64,000 nucleotides of DNA from Brevundimonas sp. LM2 (GTDB lineage Bacteria; Pseudomonadota; Alphaproteobacteria; Caulobacterales; Caulobacteraceae). Every line of letters starts with the position of its first letter. Position 1 is the stretch's first letter. Shown here in pieces: positions 15,806 to 24,889 of this stretch. The notes under the pieces were generated by a model. It was not told the DNA's origin. It made no database searches and saw only the letters and a program-made list of their open reading frames with translations. Location of the stretch: NCBI RefSeq assembly GCF_002002865.1, contig NZ_CP019508.1:310001-374000 (forward strand), read 5' to 3'. Position numbers and translations under genes: made by a program.

Positions 15806-16558
15806 TCAGGCGGGCAAGGGTTCGTTGGCGAAGGCGGCGACGTCCTTCAGCAGGGCGGGCACGGCGGCGTCGATGATGCGGCGGCCCTTTTCCGGGCTGG
15901 CCTGGCCGGGATCGGAGCCGATGCGGCCGTCCGGGAAGCGGGCGCGATAGTCGGCGGCGTCGCGGATCGGGCCGCTGGGCGCGATCCGGGGGCTGTAGGC
16001 GGCCGTCTTAATCCGCTCGGGCCAGGCGGCCTGGGTGACGGCGATCTCGGACGGGGTGGCGTGCATGCCGTGGCCGGTCGGGAACAGCGAATTACACAGC
16101 CCCATCACGCCTGGCAGGTCCCACCAGTTGCGCAGCTTCAGCACGAAGGGGGCGGGCTCCTCGGCGAAGGACCATTCGGCATAGAGCTCGGAGAAGGTCG
16201 CCTCGATGGTGGCGACATTGCCGCCGTGGCCGTTCAGGAAATAGATGTGGTCGAAGCCGTGCCGGTTCAGGGATGACACCCAGTCCGTGATCGCGGCCAT
16301 GAAGGTCGAGGGGCGCAGGGAGATGGTGCCGGCGAAGCCGAGGTGATGCTGGGCCATGCCGATGTTGAAGGTGGGGGCGACGATCAGGCCGTCGTCGGTC
16401 TTCTCGGCCGCCTGGGCGATGATCTCGGGGCACATCCAGTCGGTGCCCAGCAGGCCGGTGGGGCCGTGCTGCTCGTTGGAGCCGATGGGGATGAGGATGG
16501 TCTTTGTGGTGTTCAGCCGCGCCTCGATCTCGGGCCAGGCGGAATAGGCGATCAGCAT
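15806..16558 (-). CDS. Creatininase-family amidohydrolase
   Basis: 250 aa. The metal-binding signature GSNEQHGPTGLLGTDW gives Glu29, His31 and Asp40, and NGHGGN follows later, as in creatininase/MftE-type hydrolases. TGHGMHATPSE is also a family motif. Members open cyclic amides or act in peptide maturation. The substrate cannot be told from sequence, and no neighbouring gene specifies a pathway. Confidence 0.92.
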   Translation of the reverse strand: MLIAYSAWPEIEARLNTTKTILIPIGSNEQHGPTGLLGTDWMCPEIIAQAAEKTDDGLIVAPTFNIGMAQHHLGFAGTISLRPSTFMAAITDWVSSLNRHGFDHIYFLNGHGGNVATIEATFSELYAEWSFAEEPAPFVLKLRNWWDLPGVMGLCNSLFPTGHGMHATPSEIAVTQAAWPERIKTAAYSPRIAPSGPIRDAADYRARFPDGRIGSDPGQASPEKGRRIIDAAVPALLKDVAAFANEPLPA

Positions 16559-16603
16559 AAGAGGGCACTCCGGACAGACGTTTCGCTGTGTAGGCGCATC
16601 GGC

Positions 16604-17200
16604 TCAGACTGCGAAGGCCCGCAGGTAGCGCTGGGCCGTCTCGCGGGCGCGGGCGGGGATGTCGATGGCGCGGGCTTCCTCGATGCCCAGGATGCCGCGC
16701 AGGTGGCCATGGCCCATGGTCATGCCGACGAACATCTCGGCGGCGAGCTCGGGGTCGGGGACGCGGATCAGGCCCTGGCGGTCCTGCTCGGCCAGCCACA
16801 GGGCCAGGCGGCGCAGGCTCTCGCCCGGTCCGGCGTGATAGACGGCCTCGGCCAGGTCGGGGGCCTGGGGCGACATCAGGGCCACGCCGCGCATGGACAC
16901 GCGGCCGTCGGCGCTGCACAGCTTGGCCAGCATGGACTCGGCCAGGGCGGTCAGGACGGTCAGGGGGTCGCCCCCGGCCCGCAGCGGCGCCGTGATCAGG
17001 TCGGAGCGGCGCTCGGCCAGGGCGCGACCGATCTCCACCTTCGACCCGTAGCGGTTGTAGAGCGTCTGTTTCGACACCCCAGCGCGCCGGGCGATCGCGT
17101 CCATCGAGGCGGCGGCCCCCTTTTCGGCGAACAGGGCGGAGGCGGCGTCCAGAATGGCCTCCGACTTGCGTTCGTCGATCTGGCCGACGACCCGGGCCAT
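16604..17200 (-). CDS. TetR-family repressor of the adjacent efflux operon
   Basis: 198 aa. The N-terminal HTH is MDAIARRAGVSKQTLYNRYGSK at about residues 33-54, preceded by ILDAASALFAEKG. The C-terminal half is the usual variable ligand-binding domain (AefR-like). Its ATG overlaps the transporter stop by one base, so it is the last gene of the HlyD-MFS-TetR operon and probably autoregulates it by binding the palindrome upstream of the first gene. Confidence 0.92.
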   Translation of the reverse strand: MARVVGQIDERKSEAILDAASALFAEKGAAASMDAIARRAGVSKQTLYNRYGSKVEIGRALAERRSDLITAPLRAGGDPLTVLTALAESMLAKLCSADGRVSMRGVALMSPQAPDLAEAVYHAGPGESLRRLALWLAEQDRQGLIRVPDPELAAEMFVGMTMGHGHLRGILGIEEARAIDIPARARETAQRYLRAFAV

Positions 17201-18798
17201 CAGTGGGCGTCCGCGGGGGGAGGGGTGCCGGTGCCCGGCCTGACCGGCTTGGCCAGCAGGGTGACGAAACCGGCGACCGCGCAGCCGATCGCCAGCAGGG
17301 CGAAGGCGTCGCCGAACGCCAGGGTGGTCGCCTGGCGGAGCAGAATGCCGTGGACCGCCTGCATCGCCGCGCCTTGCGGATCGATGGAGCCGGACATGCG
17401 CTCGGCCATGCCGGCCAGCATGTCCTGCATGCCGGTGCTGGTGACGCTGATGCGGCTGGTCAGCTCGCCCATGTGGATGGCGGTGTTGGTCGTCAGGGAG
17501 GTGTTCAGATAGGCCAGGCCGAAGGCTCCGCCGACGTTGCGGAACAGGTTCACCAGGCCCGAGGCGTTCTTGACCATGTGCGGGGGCATCGTCGACATGG
17601 TCACCTGCTGGGCCGCGATCATGGCCAGCATGATGCCGGATCCGCGCAGGGCCTGCACCCCCGCGAACTGCCAGAAACCCCATTCGGGCGTGACGGCATG
17701 GGCGTCCCACATGCCCCAGGCCGCCATCATGAAACCCCCGAACATCAGGATGCGCAGGTCCAGCACCCGCACCAGCCGTCCGGCGAAGGGACCCGTGGCG
17801 AACATGGCCAGGCCCGAGACGACCATGGTGGTGCCCACCTCGGCCGGGGAATAGTCGCGCACCCGGGCCAGGAACAACGGCAGCAGGAAGGTGCCGCCGA
17901 ACAGGGCGGCTCCCACCGTGAAGGTCATGAAGGTGCCGACCAGGAAGTTGCGGTTGTTGAAGGCCCGCAGCTCGACCACGGGATTCCAGTAGCGCAGCGA
18001 GCGCCAGACGAAGGCGGGCCCGCACAGCAGGGCGACCACGGCCAGCAGCAGGATGGAGTCGTCGGCGAACCAGTCGTTCTTGGAGCCCTCCTCCAGCACG
18101 AACTGCAGGCTCATCAGGAAGGTGGCCATCAGGCCGAGGCCCAGCCAGTCGAATCCCTTGGACAGGCTGGGATCGCCCTTGTCGAAATTGGCGTAGCGCC
18201 AGACCAGGAAGAAGGACAGCAGGCCGAAAGGCACGTTGATGAAGAACAGCCAGCGCCAGCTCAGCGCCTCGGTCAGGTGGCCGCCCAGGGTCGGGCCGAT
18301 GGTGGGGGCCAGGGTCACGATCAGGCCGATGAAGACCGAGGCGGTGACGCGCTTGGCGGGCGGAAAGGCGGTGAAGGCCACGGCGAAGACGGTCGGGATC
18401 ATGGCCCCGCCGACGAAGCCCTGGATGGCGCGAAAGAAGATCATCACCTCGACCGAGGACGACAGGCCCACGGCGATGCTCATCAGGACGAAGCCGCCGC
18501 AGCTCATCAGGAACACCCGCTGGGTGCCCCACAGGCGGGACAGATAACCCGACAGGGGGATCATCACGACCTCGGGGATCAGATAGGCGGTCTGGATCCA
18601 GCTGATCTCGTCGGCCGAGGCCCCGATGCCGGACTGGATCTGGGGCAGGGAGGCGGCGACGATCTGGATGTCGAGGATGGCCATGAACTGGCCGATCACC
18701 ATCCCCGCGAACCCCAGGATCAGCAGGGTCCAGTTGATCTGCGGCTCGGCCTGGGCCGGGGCGGCGGGCGGCGCACCGTCGAGGGTGGCGGCGGTCAT
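17200..18798 (-). CDS. emrB: EmrB-type DHA2 family drug:proton antiporter
   Basis: 532 aa with 14 predicted transmembrane helices, the DHA2 hallmark. Motifs visible include LDIQIVAASLPQIQ in helix 1, ISWIQTAYLIPEVVMIPLSGYLSRLWGTQRVF (motif A region), and LAPTIGPTLGGHLTEALSWRWLFFINVPFG (antiporter motif C). The start overlaps the HlyD stop (ATGA). It works with the adaptor to expel hydrophobic compounds across both membranes; the substrate is unknown. Confidence 0.94.
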   Translation of the reverse strand: MTAATLDGAPPAAPAQAEPQINWTLLILGFAGMVIGQFMAILDIQIVAASLPQIQSGIGASADEISWIQTAYLIPEVVMIPLSGYLSRLWGTQRVFLMSCGGFVLMSIAVGLSSSVEVMIFFRAIQGFVGGAMIPTVFAVAFTAFPPAKRVTASVFIGLIVTLAPTIGPTLGGHLTEALSWRWLFFINVPFGLLSFFLVWRYANFDKGDPSLSKGFDWLGLGLMATFLMSLQFVLEEGSKNDWFADDSILLLAVVALLCGPAFVWRSLRYWNPVVELRAFNNRNFLVGTFMTFTVGAALFGGTFLLPLFLARVRDYSPAEVGTTMVVSGLAMFATGPFAGRLVRVLDLRILMFGGFMMAAWGMWDAHAVTPEWGFWQFAGVQALRGSGIMLAMIAAQQVTMSTMPPHMVKNASGLVNLFRNVGGAFGLAYLNTSLTTNTAIHMGELTSRISVTSTGMQDMLAGMAERMSGSIDPQGAAMQAVHGILLRQATTLAFGDAFALLAIGCAVAGFVTLLAKPVRPGTGTPPPADAH

Positions 18799-19907
18799 TG
18801 GGTGGCCGAGGTCCCGGCGTCGGCCAGACGGGTCGGGCCGGTGGCGGCTTGTGCGAAGCTGTCGCCGCCCGCGCTCTTCAGATCGACCTTGACCTCGACC
18901 GAGAGGCCGGGCCGCAGGGCCGCGCCGCCGTTGGCGTGATCGACCAGGATGCGCACCGGGATGCGCTGGGTGATCTTGGTGAAGTTGCCGGTGGCGTTCT
19001 CGACCGGGATCAGGGCGAACTCGGAGCCGGTGGCGGGGGCGAAGCTGTCGATGCGGCCCGTCAGGTCCTGGCCGGGGAAGGCGTCGGCCGAGATGTGGAC
19101 CGTCTGGCCGAGCCGCAGCCGGTCCAGCTGGGTCTCCTTGAAGTTGGCGACGACATAGGTGTCGCCGAGCGGCACCAGGGACAGCAGCTGCCCACCGGGG
19201 CGGACATACTGGCCGGCGCGGACGCCGCGGGCACCCACGACGCCGGCGGCCGGGGCACGGATGACGGTGCGGTCCAGATTGGTGCGGGCCAGGTCGACCT
19301 GGGCGCGGGCCTGTTCGACGGCGGCCAGGCTCTGGCTGCGGGTCGAGCCCAGAACCCCGGCGGTGCGCTGTTCGGCGACCAGGGCGGCCTGGGCCTCGGC
19401 GACCGAGGCGGCGGCGGTCTGGGCCCCGGCCTGTTCGGTCTCGATCCGCTGCTGCGAGACCCAGCCCTGTTTCTGCAGGGTCGAATAGCGCTGGACCTGG
19501 GACTGGGCGAGGTCGGCCTGGGCGCGGGCCTGGGCGACGCCGGCGGCGCGCGAGGCGATCAGGGCCTGTTCCTGGGCCGCGCGGGCATCGACATTGTCGA
19601 CCGCGGCCAGCAGGGCGGCCAGATTGGCCTCGGCCTGGGCCAGCTGGGCCCGGGCGTCGGCGTCGTCGAGACGGACCAGGATCTGGCCCCGTTCGACGCG
19701 CTGGTTGTCCTGGACCAGGACCTCGGCGACGTAGCCGTCGATCTGGGGGCTGACCAGGGTGGTGTCGGCCTGGACGAAGGCGTTGTCGGTGGCCTCCCAG
19801 CGCTGCTTGTTGGTCCACCACAGGCCGCCGCCGACGATCAGGCCGACGGCGACGACCCCGCCGACGATCAGCGGCAGGCGTTTCTTGAAGGCGGGAGCGA
19901 GGGCCAT
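18795..19907 (-). CDS. emrA: EmrA/HlyD-type membrane-fusion protein
   Basis: 370 aa. One N-terminal membrane anchor (LPLIVGGVVAVGLIVGGGLWW) is followed by a lipoyl-like half (ADTTLVSPQIDGYVAEVLVQDNQRVERGQILVRLD), a long coiled-coil hairpin rich in Ala, Gln and Leu, the second lipoyl half (RTNLDRTVIRAPAAGVVGARGVRAGQYV), and a beta-barrel domain. This is the periplasmic adaptor linking the MFS pump to an outer-membrane channel. It is first in the operon, behind the candidate TetR operator. Confidence 0.94.
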   Translation of the reverse strand: MALAPAFKKRLPLIVGGVVAVGLIVGGGLWWTNKQRWEATDNAFVQADTTLVSPQIDGYVAEVLVQDNQRVERGQILVRLDDADARAQLAQAEANLAALLAAVDNVDARAAQEQALIASRAAGVAQARAQADLAQSQVQRYSTLQKQGWVSQQRIETEQAGAQTAAASVAEAQAALVAEQRTAGVLGSTRSQSLAAVEQARAQVDLARTNLDRTVIRAPAAGVVGARGVRAGQYVRPGGQLLSLVPLGDTYVVANFKETQLDRLRLGQTVHISADAFPGQDLTGRIDSFAPATGSEFALIPVENATGNFTKITQRIPVRILVDHANGGAALRPGLSVEVKVDLKSAGGDSFAQAATGPTRLADAGTSATQ

Positions 19908-19957
19908 GGGAAGACTCTGAACAGCGCGAGCGGGAGGGGCGGGGAAGATGCGTTAAA

Positions 19958-19973
19958 TGGACCGTATCGTCCA
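19958..19973. promoter_or_regulatory. Candidate TetR operator upstream of the efflux operon
   Basis: Inverted repeat TGGAC-N6-GTCCA lies 51 bp upstream of the emrA start. On the minus strand it sits between a TTGATT (-35-like) and ATTTAA (-10-like) pair spaced 17 bp, the position expected for a repressor of this promoter. The binder is inferred to be the operon's own TetR protein. Confidence 0.55.
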
Positions 19974-20033
19974 ATAATCAATAAGCCATCACCGGTTCTT
20001 TGAACACGTCGTGTTTCGGGGCATTCCAGGCGC

Positions 20034-21344
20034 ATGACCGCCTCCATCCGCCTGCCCTCGTCCATCGATGTCGCCGTGATCGGGGCGGGGGCCGCCGGGC
20101 TGGCGGCGGGGCGACGCCTGGCGGCGGCCGGGGTGGACTGCGTGGTGCTGGAGGCGCGCGACCGGATCGGCGGGCGGGCGCATACGGTGGAGCGCGACGG
20201 CTTCGGGCTGGATATGGGCTGCGGCTGGCTGCATTCGGCCGATGCGAACCCGCTGGTCGGCCTGGCTCAGGCGGCCCGGTTCACCGTCGACGACACTCCG
20301 CCGCCCTGGCAGCAGCAGGCCTTCGACCTGGGCCTGAGCCGGGCCGAACAGGCGCAGCTGGGCGAAGCCTTTGAAGCCTTCGGCGCGCGGGTGGCCGAGG
20401 CGGCGGCCGCAGGGCAAGACCGGCCGGCCTCGGACCTGTTCGTGGCCGGCGAACGCTGGAACGGCCTGATCGACGCCATCAGCGGGGCGCTGAACGGGGC
20501 GACGTTCGCCGAGGTCTCGACCCTGGACTATGACGCCTATGCGGACACGGGGGCGAACCTGCGGGTCGTCGAGGGCTATGGCACGCTGGTCGCCGCCCTG
20601 GGGCACGCGGTGCCGGTGGTGCTGAACGCCCCGGTGTCGCGGATCGACCGGCGCGGGCCCGTGATCAAGATCGAGACGGCCCGGGGCATGATCGAGGCGA
20701 AGGCGGTGATCCTGACCCTGCCGACCTCGGTGCTGGCGGGCGAGGCGGTGCGGTTCGATCCGCCGCTGCCCGACCTGATCGAGGCGGCGGCGGGGGCGCC
20801 GCTGGGGCTGGCGTCCAAGCTGCACATGACGGTGGACGGGGCCGAGGACTTCCCGATCGACAGCCAGCTGTGGGGCCGGACCGACACGGCCCAGACCGGG
20901 GGCTATCATCTTCGGCCGTTCGGGCGGCCGATGATCGAGGCCTATTTCGGCGGCGACCTGGCCTGGGGGCTGGAGGTGGGGGGCGAGGCGGCCTTCCTCG
21001 ATTTTGCGGCCAGCGAACTGTCCGACCTGCTGGGGTCCAGCTTCCGGCGGCGGATCCGGCCGGTGGCGACCTCCCTGTGGGGTGCGGACGTGTTTGCGCG
21101 AGGGGCCTATTCGCATGTGCTGCCGGGGCAGGGCGATCCGGACAGTGGCGCCCGGGCGCGGCTGGCGCGGCCGGTCGAGGACCGGATCTTCGTGGCCGGC
21201 GAGGCGACGTCGAAGGCCTTCTACGGCACGGCCCACGGGGCCTGGGCCGAGGGCGAGCGGGCGGCGGTCGAGGCCATCGTGGCGCTGGGGGTGGATCCGC
21301 GCCTGTCGTCGGTCCCGGAGGATGACGGAGATCGGGGTGGTTAA
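20034..21344 (+). CDS. FAD-dependent amine oxidase family protein
   Basis: 436 aa. The dinucleotide-binding motif VAVIGAGAAGLAAGRRLAAAGVDCVVLEARDRIGGRAHT is at residues 13-49, and the C-terminal FAD-contact motif FVAGEATSKAFYGTAHGAWAEGERAA is intact. The middle matches the flavin monoamine oxidase fold. It likely oxidises an amine to an aldehyde with hydrogen peroxide release, or acts as a related desaturase. It is divergent from the efflux operon and overlaps the start of nth. Confidence 0.92.
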   Translation: MTASIRLPSSIDVAVIGAGAAGLAAGRRLAAAGVDCVVLEARDRIGGRAHTVERDGFGLDMGCGWLHSADANPLVGLAQAARFTVDDTPPPWQQQAFDLGLSRAEQAQLGEAFEAFGARVAEAAAAGQDRPASDLFVAGERWNGLIDAISGALNGATFAEVSTLDYDAYADTGANLRVVEGYGTLVAALGHAVPVVLNAPVSRIDRRGPVIKIETARGMIEAKAVILTLPTSVLAGEAVRFDPPLPDLIEAAAGAPLGLASKLHMTVDGAEDFPIDSQLWGRTDTAQTGGYHLRPFGRPMIEAYFGGDLAWGLEVGGEAAFLDFAASELSDLLGSSFRRRIRPVATSLWGADVFARGAYSHVLPGQGDPDSGARARLARPVEDRIFVAGEATSKAFYGTAHGAWAEGERAAVEAIVALGVDPRLSSVPEDDGDRGG

Positions 21345-22077
21345 GTCGGTTAAGGTCAAAGCGAAGGCCAAGGCCGCGCCCGCCCGCAAGCCCGGCAGCG
21401 TGATGACCGGGGCACCGATCCCGATCTTCGCCTGGCCGCCGGACGAGGATCGGGTCGAGGACATCTTCGCGCGCCTGGCCCGGATCATGCCCGAGCCCAG
21501 GACCGAGCTGACGTTCCAGGACCCCTTCACCCTGGTGGTGGCCGTCGCCCTCTCGGCCCAGGCGACCGACGTCTCGGTCAACAAGGCCACGGAAAAGCTG
21601 TTCGCCGTCGCCGACACGCCGGCGAAGATGCTGGCGCTCGGGGAGGAGGGGCTGGTGCCCTATATCGCCTCGATCGGCCTGTACCGGGGCAAGGCGAAGA
21701 ACGTCATCGCCCTGAGCCGCATCATCCTGGAGCGGCATGGTGGGGTGACGCCGCTGAACCGGGCCGATCTGCAGGCCCTGCCGGGGGTGGGCCGAAAGAC
21801 CGCCAGCGTGGTGCTGAACGAGCTGGGGATCGAGCCGGCCATCGCCGTGGACACCCATGTGTTCCGCGTTTCGCACCGGCTGGGCCTGGCCAATGCGGCG
21901 ACGGCCGACAAGGTCGAGGACCAGTTGCATAAGGTGGTGCCCGGGGCGTTCCTGCCCAAGGCGCACCACTGGCTGATCCTGCACGGCCGCTACACCTGCA
22001 CGGCGCGGAAGCCCAACTGCCCCGGCTGTCCGGTCTCGGACCTGTGCCCGGCGCGGGGACTGATGGCCGGTCTCTAG
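21322..22077 (+). CDS. nth: Endonuclease III
   Basis: Up to 251 aa. It is a bifunctional DNA glycosylase/AP lyase for oxidised pyrimidines. The helix-hairpin-helix LPGVGRKTASVVLNE holds the catalytic lysine, VDTHVFRV the catalytic aspartate, and the C-terminus has the 4Fe-4S ligands in C-X6-C-X2-C-X5-C spacing. The ATG at 21322 lies inside the amine oxidase gene; a GTG at 21337 has better ribosome-site spacing (GGAG 6 nt away) and may be the true start. The first 30 residues are Lys/Ala-rich and not conserved. Its stop shares CTAG with the convergent gene. Confidence 0.96.
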   Translation: MTEIGVVKSVKVKAKAKAAPARKPGSVMTGAPIPIFAWPPDEDRVEDIFARLARIMPEPRTELTFQDPFTLVVAVALSAQATDVSVNKATEKLFAVADTPAKMLALGEEGLVPYIASIGLYRGKAKNVIALSRIILERHGGVTPLNRADLQALPGVGRKTASVVLNELGIEPAIAVDTHVFRVSHRLGLANAATADKVEDQLHKVVPGAFLPKAHHWLILHGRYTCTARKPNCPGCPVSDLCPARGLMAGL

Positions 22078-23129
22078 GCCCCGCGTTCGGCGGCGGGGAT
22101 GAAGCCGTCGGCCAGCAGGGCGTGCAGGCGCTGGACGTGGCCGTCGCGCTGTTCGACCGGCGACGGGTCCGAGGTCATGACCACGGTCAGGTTCAGGCCG
22201 GGCACCACGAAGACCATCTGGCCGCCATAGCCCCAGGCATAGAAGACGTCGTGGCCGCCCGCCTGGCGGATCCACCAGCCATAGCCGTGGCCGTCGCCGG
22301 TGTAGCGCGAGCTGCCGCGCGGCTCCCACGAGGTCTGGACCCAGCCCTTGGGAAGGACGCGTTGGCCCTGATGCAGGCCGTCGTTGCGGTACAGCTCGCC
22401 GAAGGCCAGCAGGGCGCGGGGCGACAGGCGCATGTCGTTGCCGCCGAAATAGATGCCCTGCGGATCGGCGGGCCAGCTGGGGATGGTGATGCCCAGGGGC
22501 TCGCCAAGATAGTCGCGGGCCAGTTCGAGGGTGGACCGGCCCGAGGCGCGGGTCAGAACGGCCGAGGTCAGGTGGGAGGTGCCGGTCGAATAGATCAGGG
22601 TGCCGCCGGGATCGCTCTCAAAGGGGCGGGCCAGGGCGTGGCGGACCCAGTTCGGACTGGAGACCCAGGCCCCGTAATTGGCCCCGGAGGTCGAGCCCAG
22701 GCCGGCGCGCATTGACAGCAGATGGCCGATCGTGAGGGTGGCCAGTCGGGGATCGGGGTTGGCCGGGAAGCGGTCGGACAGGAAGGGGGCCACCGGCTGG
22801 TCCACGCCGGTCAGGATCCCTCGCCCGATGGCGACCTCCGCGACAGCCGTCAGGACCGATTTGGAGGCGGACTTGATGTTGACCGGGACGTCCAGCCCCG
22901 GCCCGCGGAACACTTGGTCGGCCAGCACCTGTCCATCGCGCGCGACGATCAGGGCATGGAGCCGAGGCAGGGTGCCGGCCTGGGCCAGGGCGGCGGCCGA
23001 GATGGCCGGGTCCAGTCCCTGGGTCGGCGGCGTGGGAATGGCGGTGGGTCCGGCCTGACCGCAGGCGGCCAAGGGCCCACCGGCGACGGCGAGACCGAGG
23101 CCGCCGGCGAGGAAATGTCTGCGTTGCAT
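22074..23129 (-). CDS. Serine hydrolase, beta-lactamase/class C-like, probable lipoprotein
   Basis: 351 aa. The N-terminus has a twin-arginine-like RRHFLAGG and a lipobox LAAC, so it is probably exported and lipidated. The catalytic SxxK is SASKS (within NIKSASKSVL), YSTGTSHLTS supplies the Tyr motif, and GYGGQ lies near the C-terminus. Family members are penicillin-binding-protein-like esterases or amidases; true beta-lactamase activity should not be assumed. It converges on nth with overlapping stop codons. Confidence 0.9.
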   Translation of the reverse strand: MQRRHFLAGGLGLAVAGGPLAACGQAGPTAIPTPPTQGLDPAISAAALAQAGTLPRLHALIVARDGQVLADQVFRGPGLDVPVNIKSASKSVLTAVAEVAIGRGILTGVDQPVAPFLSDRFPANPDPRLATLTIGHLLSMRAGLGSTSGANYGAWVSSPNWVRHALARPFESDPGGTLIYSTGTSHLTSAVLTRASGRSTLELARDYLGEPLGITIPSWPADPQGIYFGGNDMRLSPRALLAFGELYRNDGLHQGQRVLPKGWVQTSWEPRGSSRYTGDGHGYGWWIRQAGGHDVFYAWGYGGQMVFVVPGLNLTVVMTSDPSPVEQRDGHVQRLHALLADGFIPAAERGA

Positions 23130-23200
23130 GCGGATCGAACCATCCGCCACCGGCCCGGTTGCGACCGGCGGCGTCTCGTCGCAGGTCTGCGGGTGGCCTG

Positions 23201-24103
23201 TCAGGTGCCGGTGTCGAGGCGGGCCCGGACCGCTTCGGCGAACATCCGGCCGCGATCGGGAGCCTCGCCCAGATAGAAGTCGGGCTCGATCAGCTCGGCC
23301 TCCATCAGCACCCAGCCGGCGGCGGTCTCGACCATGTCGATGCGGCCGTACAGGAGGGGCTCTTCGATGGCCGTCAGCACCCGTTCGGCCAGGGCGACGG
23401 CGGCGGCCGGGGGCTCGGGCAGGTGGACGTACTGGCCGCCGTACTGGGACTGGATGCGGAAATCGCCGGCCCTGGCGCGCTTGTTGACCGCGTGGCTGAG
23501 CCGCCCGCCGAAGAACAGCAGCGACAGTTCGCCGGCCGCGACCAGCTCGGGCAGGAAGGGCTGGATCATGGCGGCCCCGGGGGGCGCATCGGTCAGGGTC
23601 TGGCCGCGCGACAGGCGGCTGGTCTTCCAGGCCCCGCCCGAGACCGTCGGCTTGACGATCAGGGTGTCGGTGCCGAACCGGTCGAAGGCGGCCTCGACCA
23701 GGTCCTGGGTGGCCTGGTCGGTCCACTGCGTCGGCGGGATCGGGACGCCGGCCGCTTCCAGCCGGCGCAGATAGGATTTGTCCGAGTTCCAGCCCAGCAC
23801 GGACGCCGGATTGGCGATCCGCACACCGGCCTCGCCCCACAGTCGGGTGGCCGCGCGCCAGTCAGCGGGGCGCTCATAATAGCCCCAGGTCAGGACGCCG
23901 AGGACCAGTGGATAGTCCATCAGGCCCGAGGCGTCGTGGATATGGTCGGTCCAGGCCGTCGGGACGGCGGTGACGTCCGCCAGGGCCAGGGCGCTGGACA
24001 GGCGGTCCAGCACGACGGGCCAGTGGCTCTTGTAAGCCGGGTCGTCGGCGGCGGGCGTCAGGACGGCGATCGGGGTCAGGGTCGGGTTTCCAGGGTTGAA
24101 CAA
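23201..24103 (-). CDS. ATP-grasp domain protein
   Basis: 300 aa. The ATP-grasp pattern is seen: NSDKSYLRRLEAAGVPIPPT, then TLIVKPTVSGGAWKTSRL (phosphate-binding/lysine strand), FLPELVAAGELSLLFFGGRLSHAV, and the magnesium site VLMEAELIEPDFYL. It resembles the stand-alone ATP-grasp ligases related to glutathione synthetase and DcsG. The start is uncertain: TTG 24103 overlaps the preceding gene by 28 bp. The ligase substrate is unknown. Confidence 0.85.
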   Translation of the reverse strand: MFNPGNPTLTPIAVLTPAADDPAYKSHWPVVLDRLSSALALADVTAVPTAWTDHIHDASGLMDYPLVLGVLTWGYYERPADWRAATRLWGEAGVRIANPASVLGWNSDKSYLRRLEAAGVPIPPTQWTDQATQDLVEAAFDRFGTDTLIVKPTVSGGAWKTSRLSRGQTLTDAPPGAAMIQPFLPELVAAGELSLLFFGGRLSHAVNKRARAGDFRIQSQYGGQYVHLPEPPAAAVALAERVLTAIEEPLLYGRIDMVETAAGWVLMEAELIEPDFYLGEAPDRGRMFAEAVRARLDTGT

Positions 24104-24780
24104 TCGCCGCCGAGGGCCTGCGATCCTTGCGCCGCCGTATGGCTCAATTCGCGGTTGCCCGCCTTGGAAATCCGATAGGTCAGGGCGCGGTTTTCGTCAG
24201 GGCCCGCCTGTACCACCCAGGCCTCGACCGGGCCATCGGGGGTGCGGACGGTCTCCGATCCGGTGACCTGGACCGAAAAGGCCCCGAACCCCTTGTCGTA
24301 CTGCCAGTAGGGCAGGGTGAAGGTCGCCCCCTCGGCCAGGGGCAGGGCGGCGAAGGTCAGGCCGTACAGATTGCCCTCCCACACCGGGCCGGTCAGGGGC
24401 ACGTCGATCGGGGTGGAGACGCCGTTGGTGATCGTCTCGCCGGTGATCCGGTCCGGGCTGTAGGTCGCCCGGACGTGGACCTGGCCCTGGCGGGTGTTGA
24501 CCAGGGAGAGGGGGCGCAGGCTGGCCGCCTCCAGCACGAACGCGTCGCGCATGTCGAAGGCCCCGCCGTTGACCGACTGATGCACCACAACGCGGAGCAC
24601 GGGCTGGCCGTCGACGGTGTCGCGCTCGGTGGTCTGCCAGGTCACGCCGACCGGGGTCGAGGTGCCGGCGCGGGTCATGCTGAGCACATAGCATTTGCGC
24701 TCCTCGCTAAGCCGCCCGCCGTCGGGCACGACCGTCGGGGCGGCGGTCTGGAGGGCGAGGGCGGCGATGAGGGTCAGCAT
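24076..24780 (-). CDS. Exported protein, DUF3108-like
   Basis: 234 aa from ATG 24780 with GGAG 6 nt upstream. The short signal peptide MLTLIAALALQTAAPT is followed by a beta-rich mature chain. The pattern of TYSPDRITGETITNG and later LPYWQYDKGFGAFSVQVTGSETV resembles DUF3108-type outer-membrane or periplasmic proteins, but the match is weak. It overlaps the ATP-grasp gene downstream by 28 bp, suggesting an operon. Confidence 0.75.
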   Translation of the reverse strand: MLTLIAALALQTAAPTVVPDGGRLSEERKCYVLSMTRAGTSTPVGVTWQTTERDTVDGQPVLRVVVHQSVNGGAFDMRDAFVLEAASLRPLSLVNTRQGQVHVRATYSPDRITGETITNGVSTPIDVPLTGPVWEGNLYGLTFAALPLAEGATFTLPYWQYDKGFGAFSVQVTGSETVRTPDGPVEAWVVQAGPDENRALTYRISKAGNRELSHTAAQGSQALGGDCSTLETRP

Positions 24781-24889
24781 GGCGATCTCCGGCAAGGCTT
24801 TGACCGTCGAGCGTCGGCCCGGCCGGAGCAAGTGAAGCTTCGGTAATGCGCCCTCTGGCGTCCCCCTGCTCCGCCCGCTATGGGGCCTG

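Noticed and set aside
16604..18532. Apparent fusion of a long frame with the TetR protein
   Set aside because: The upstream part is the shadow of the MFS gene; the TetR gene starts at 17200 where it overlaps the transporter stop.
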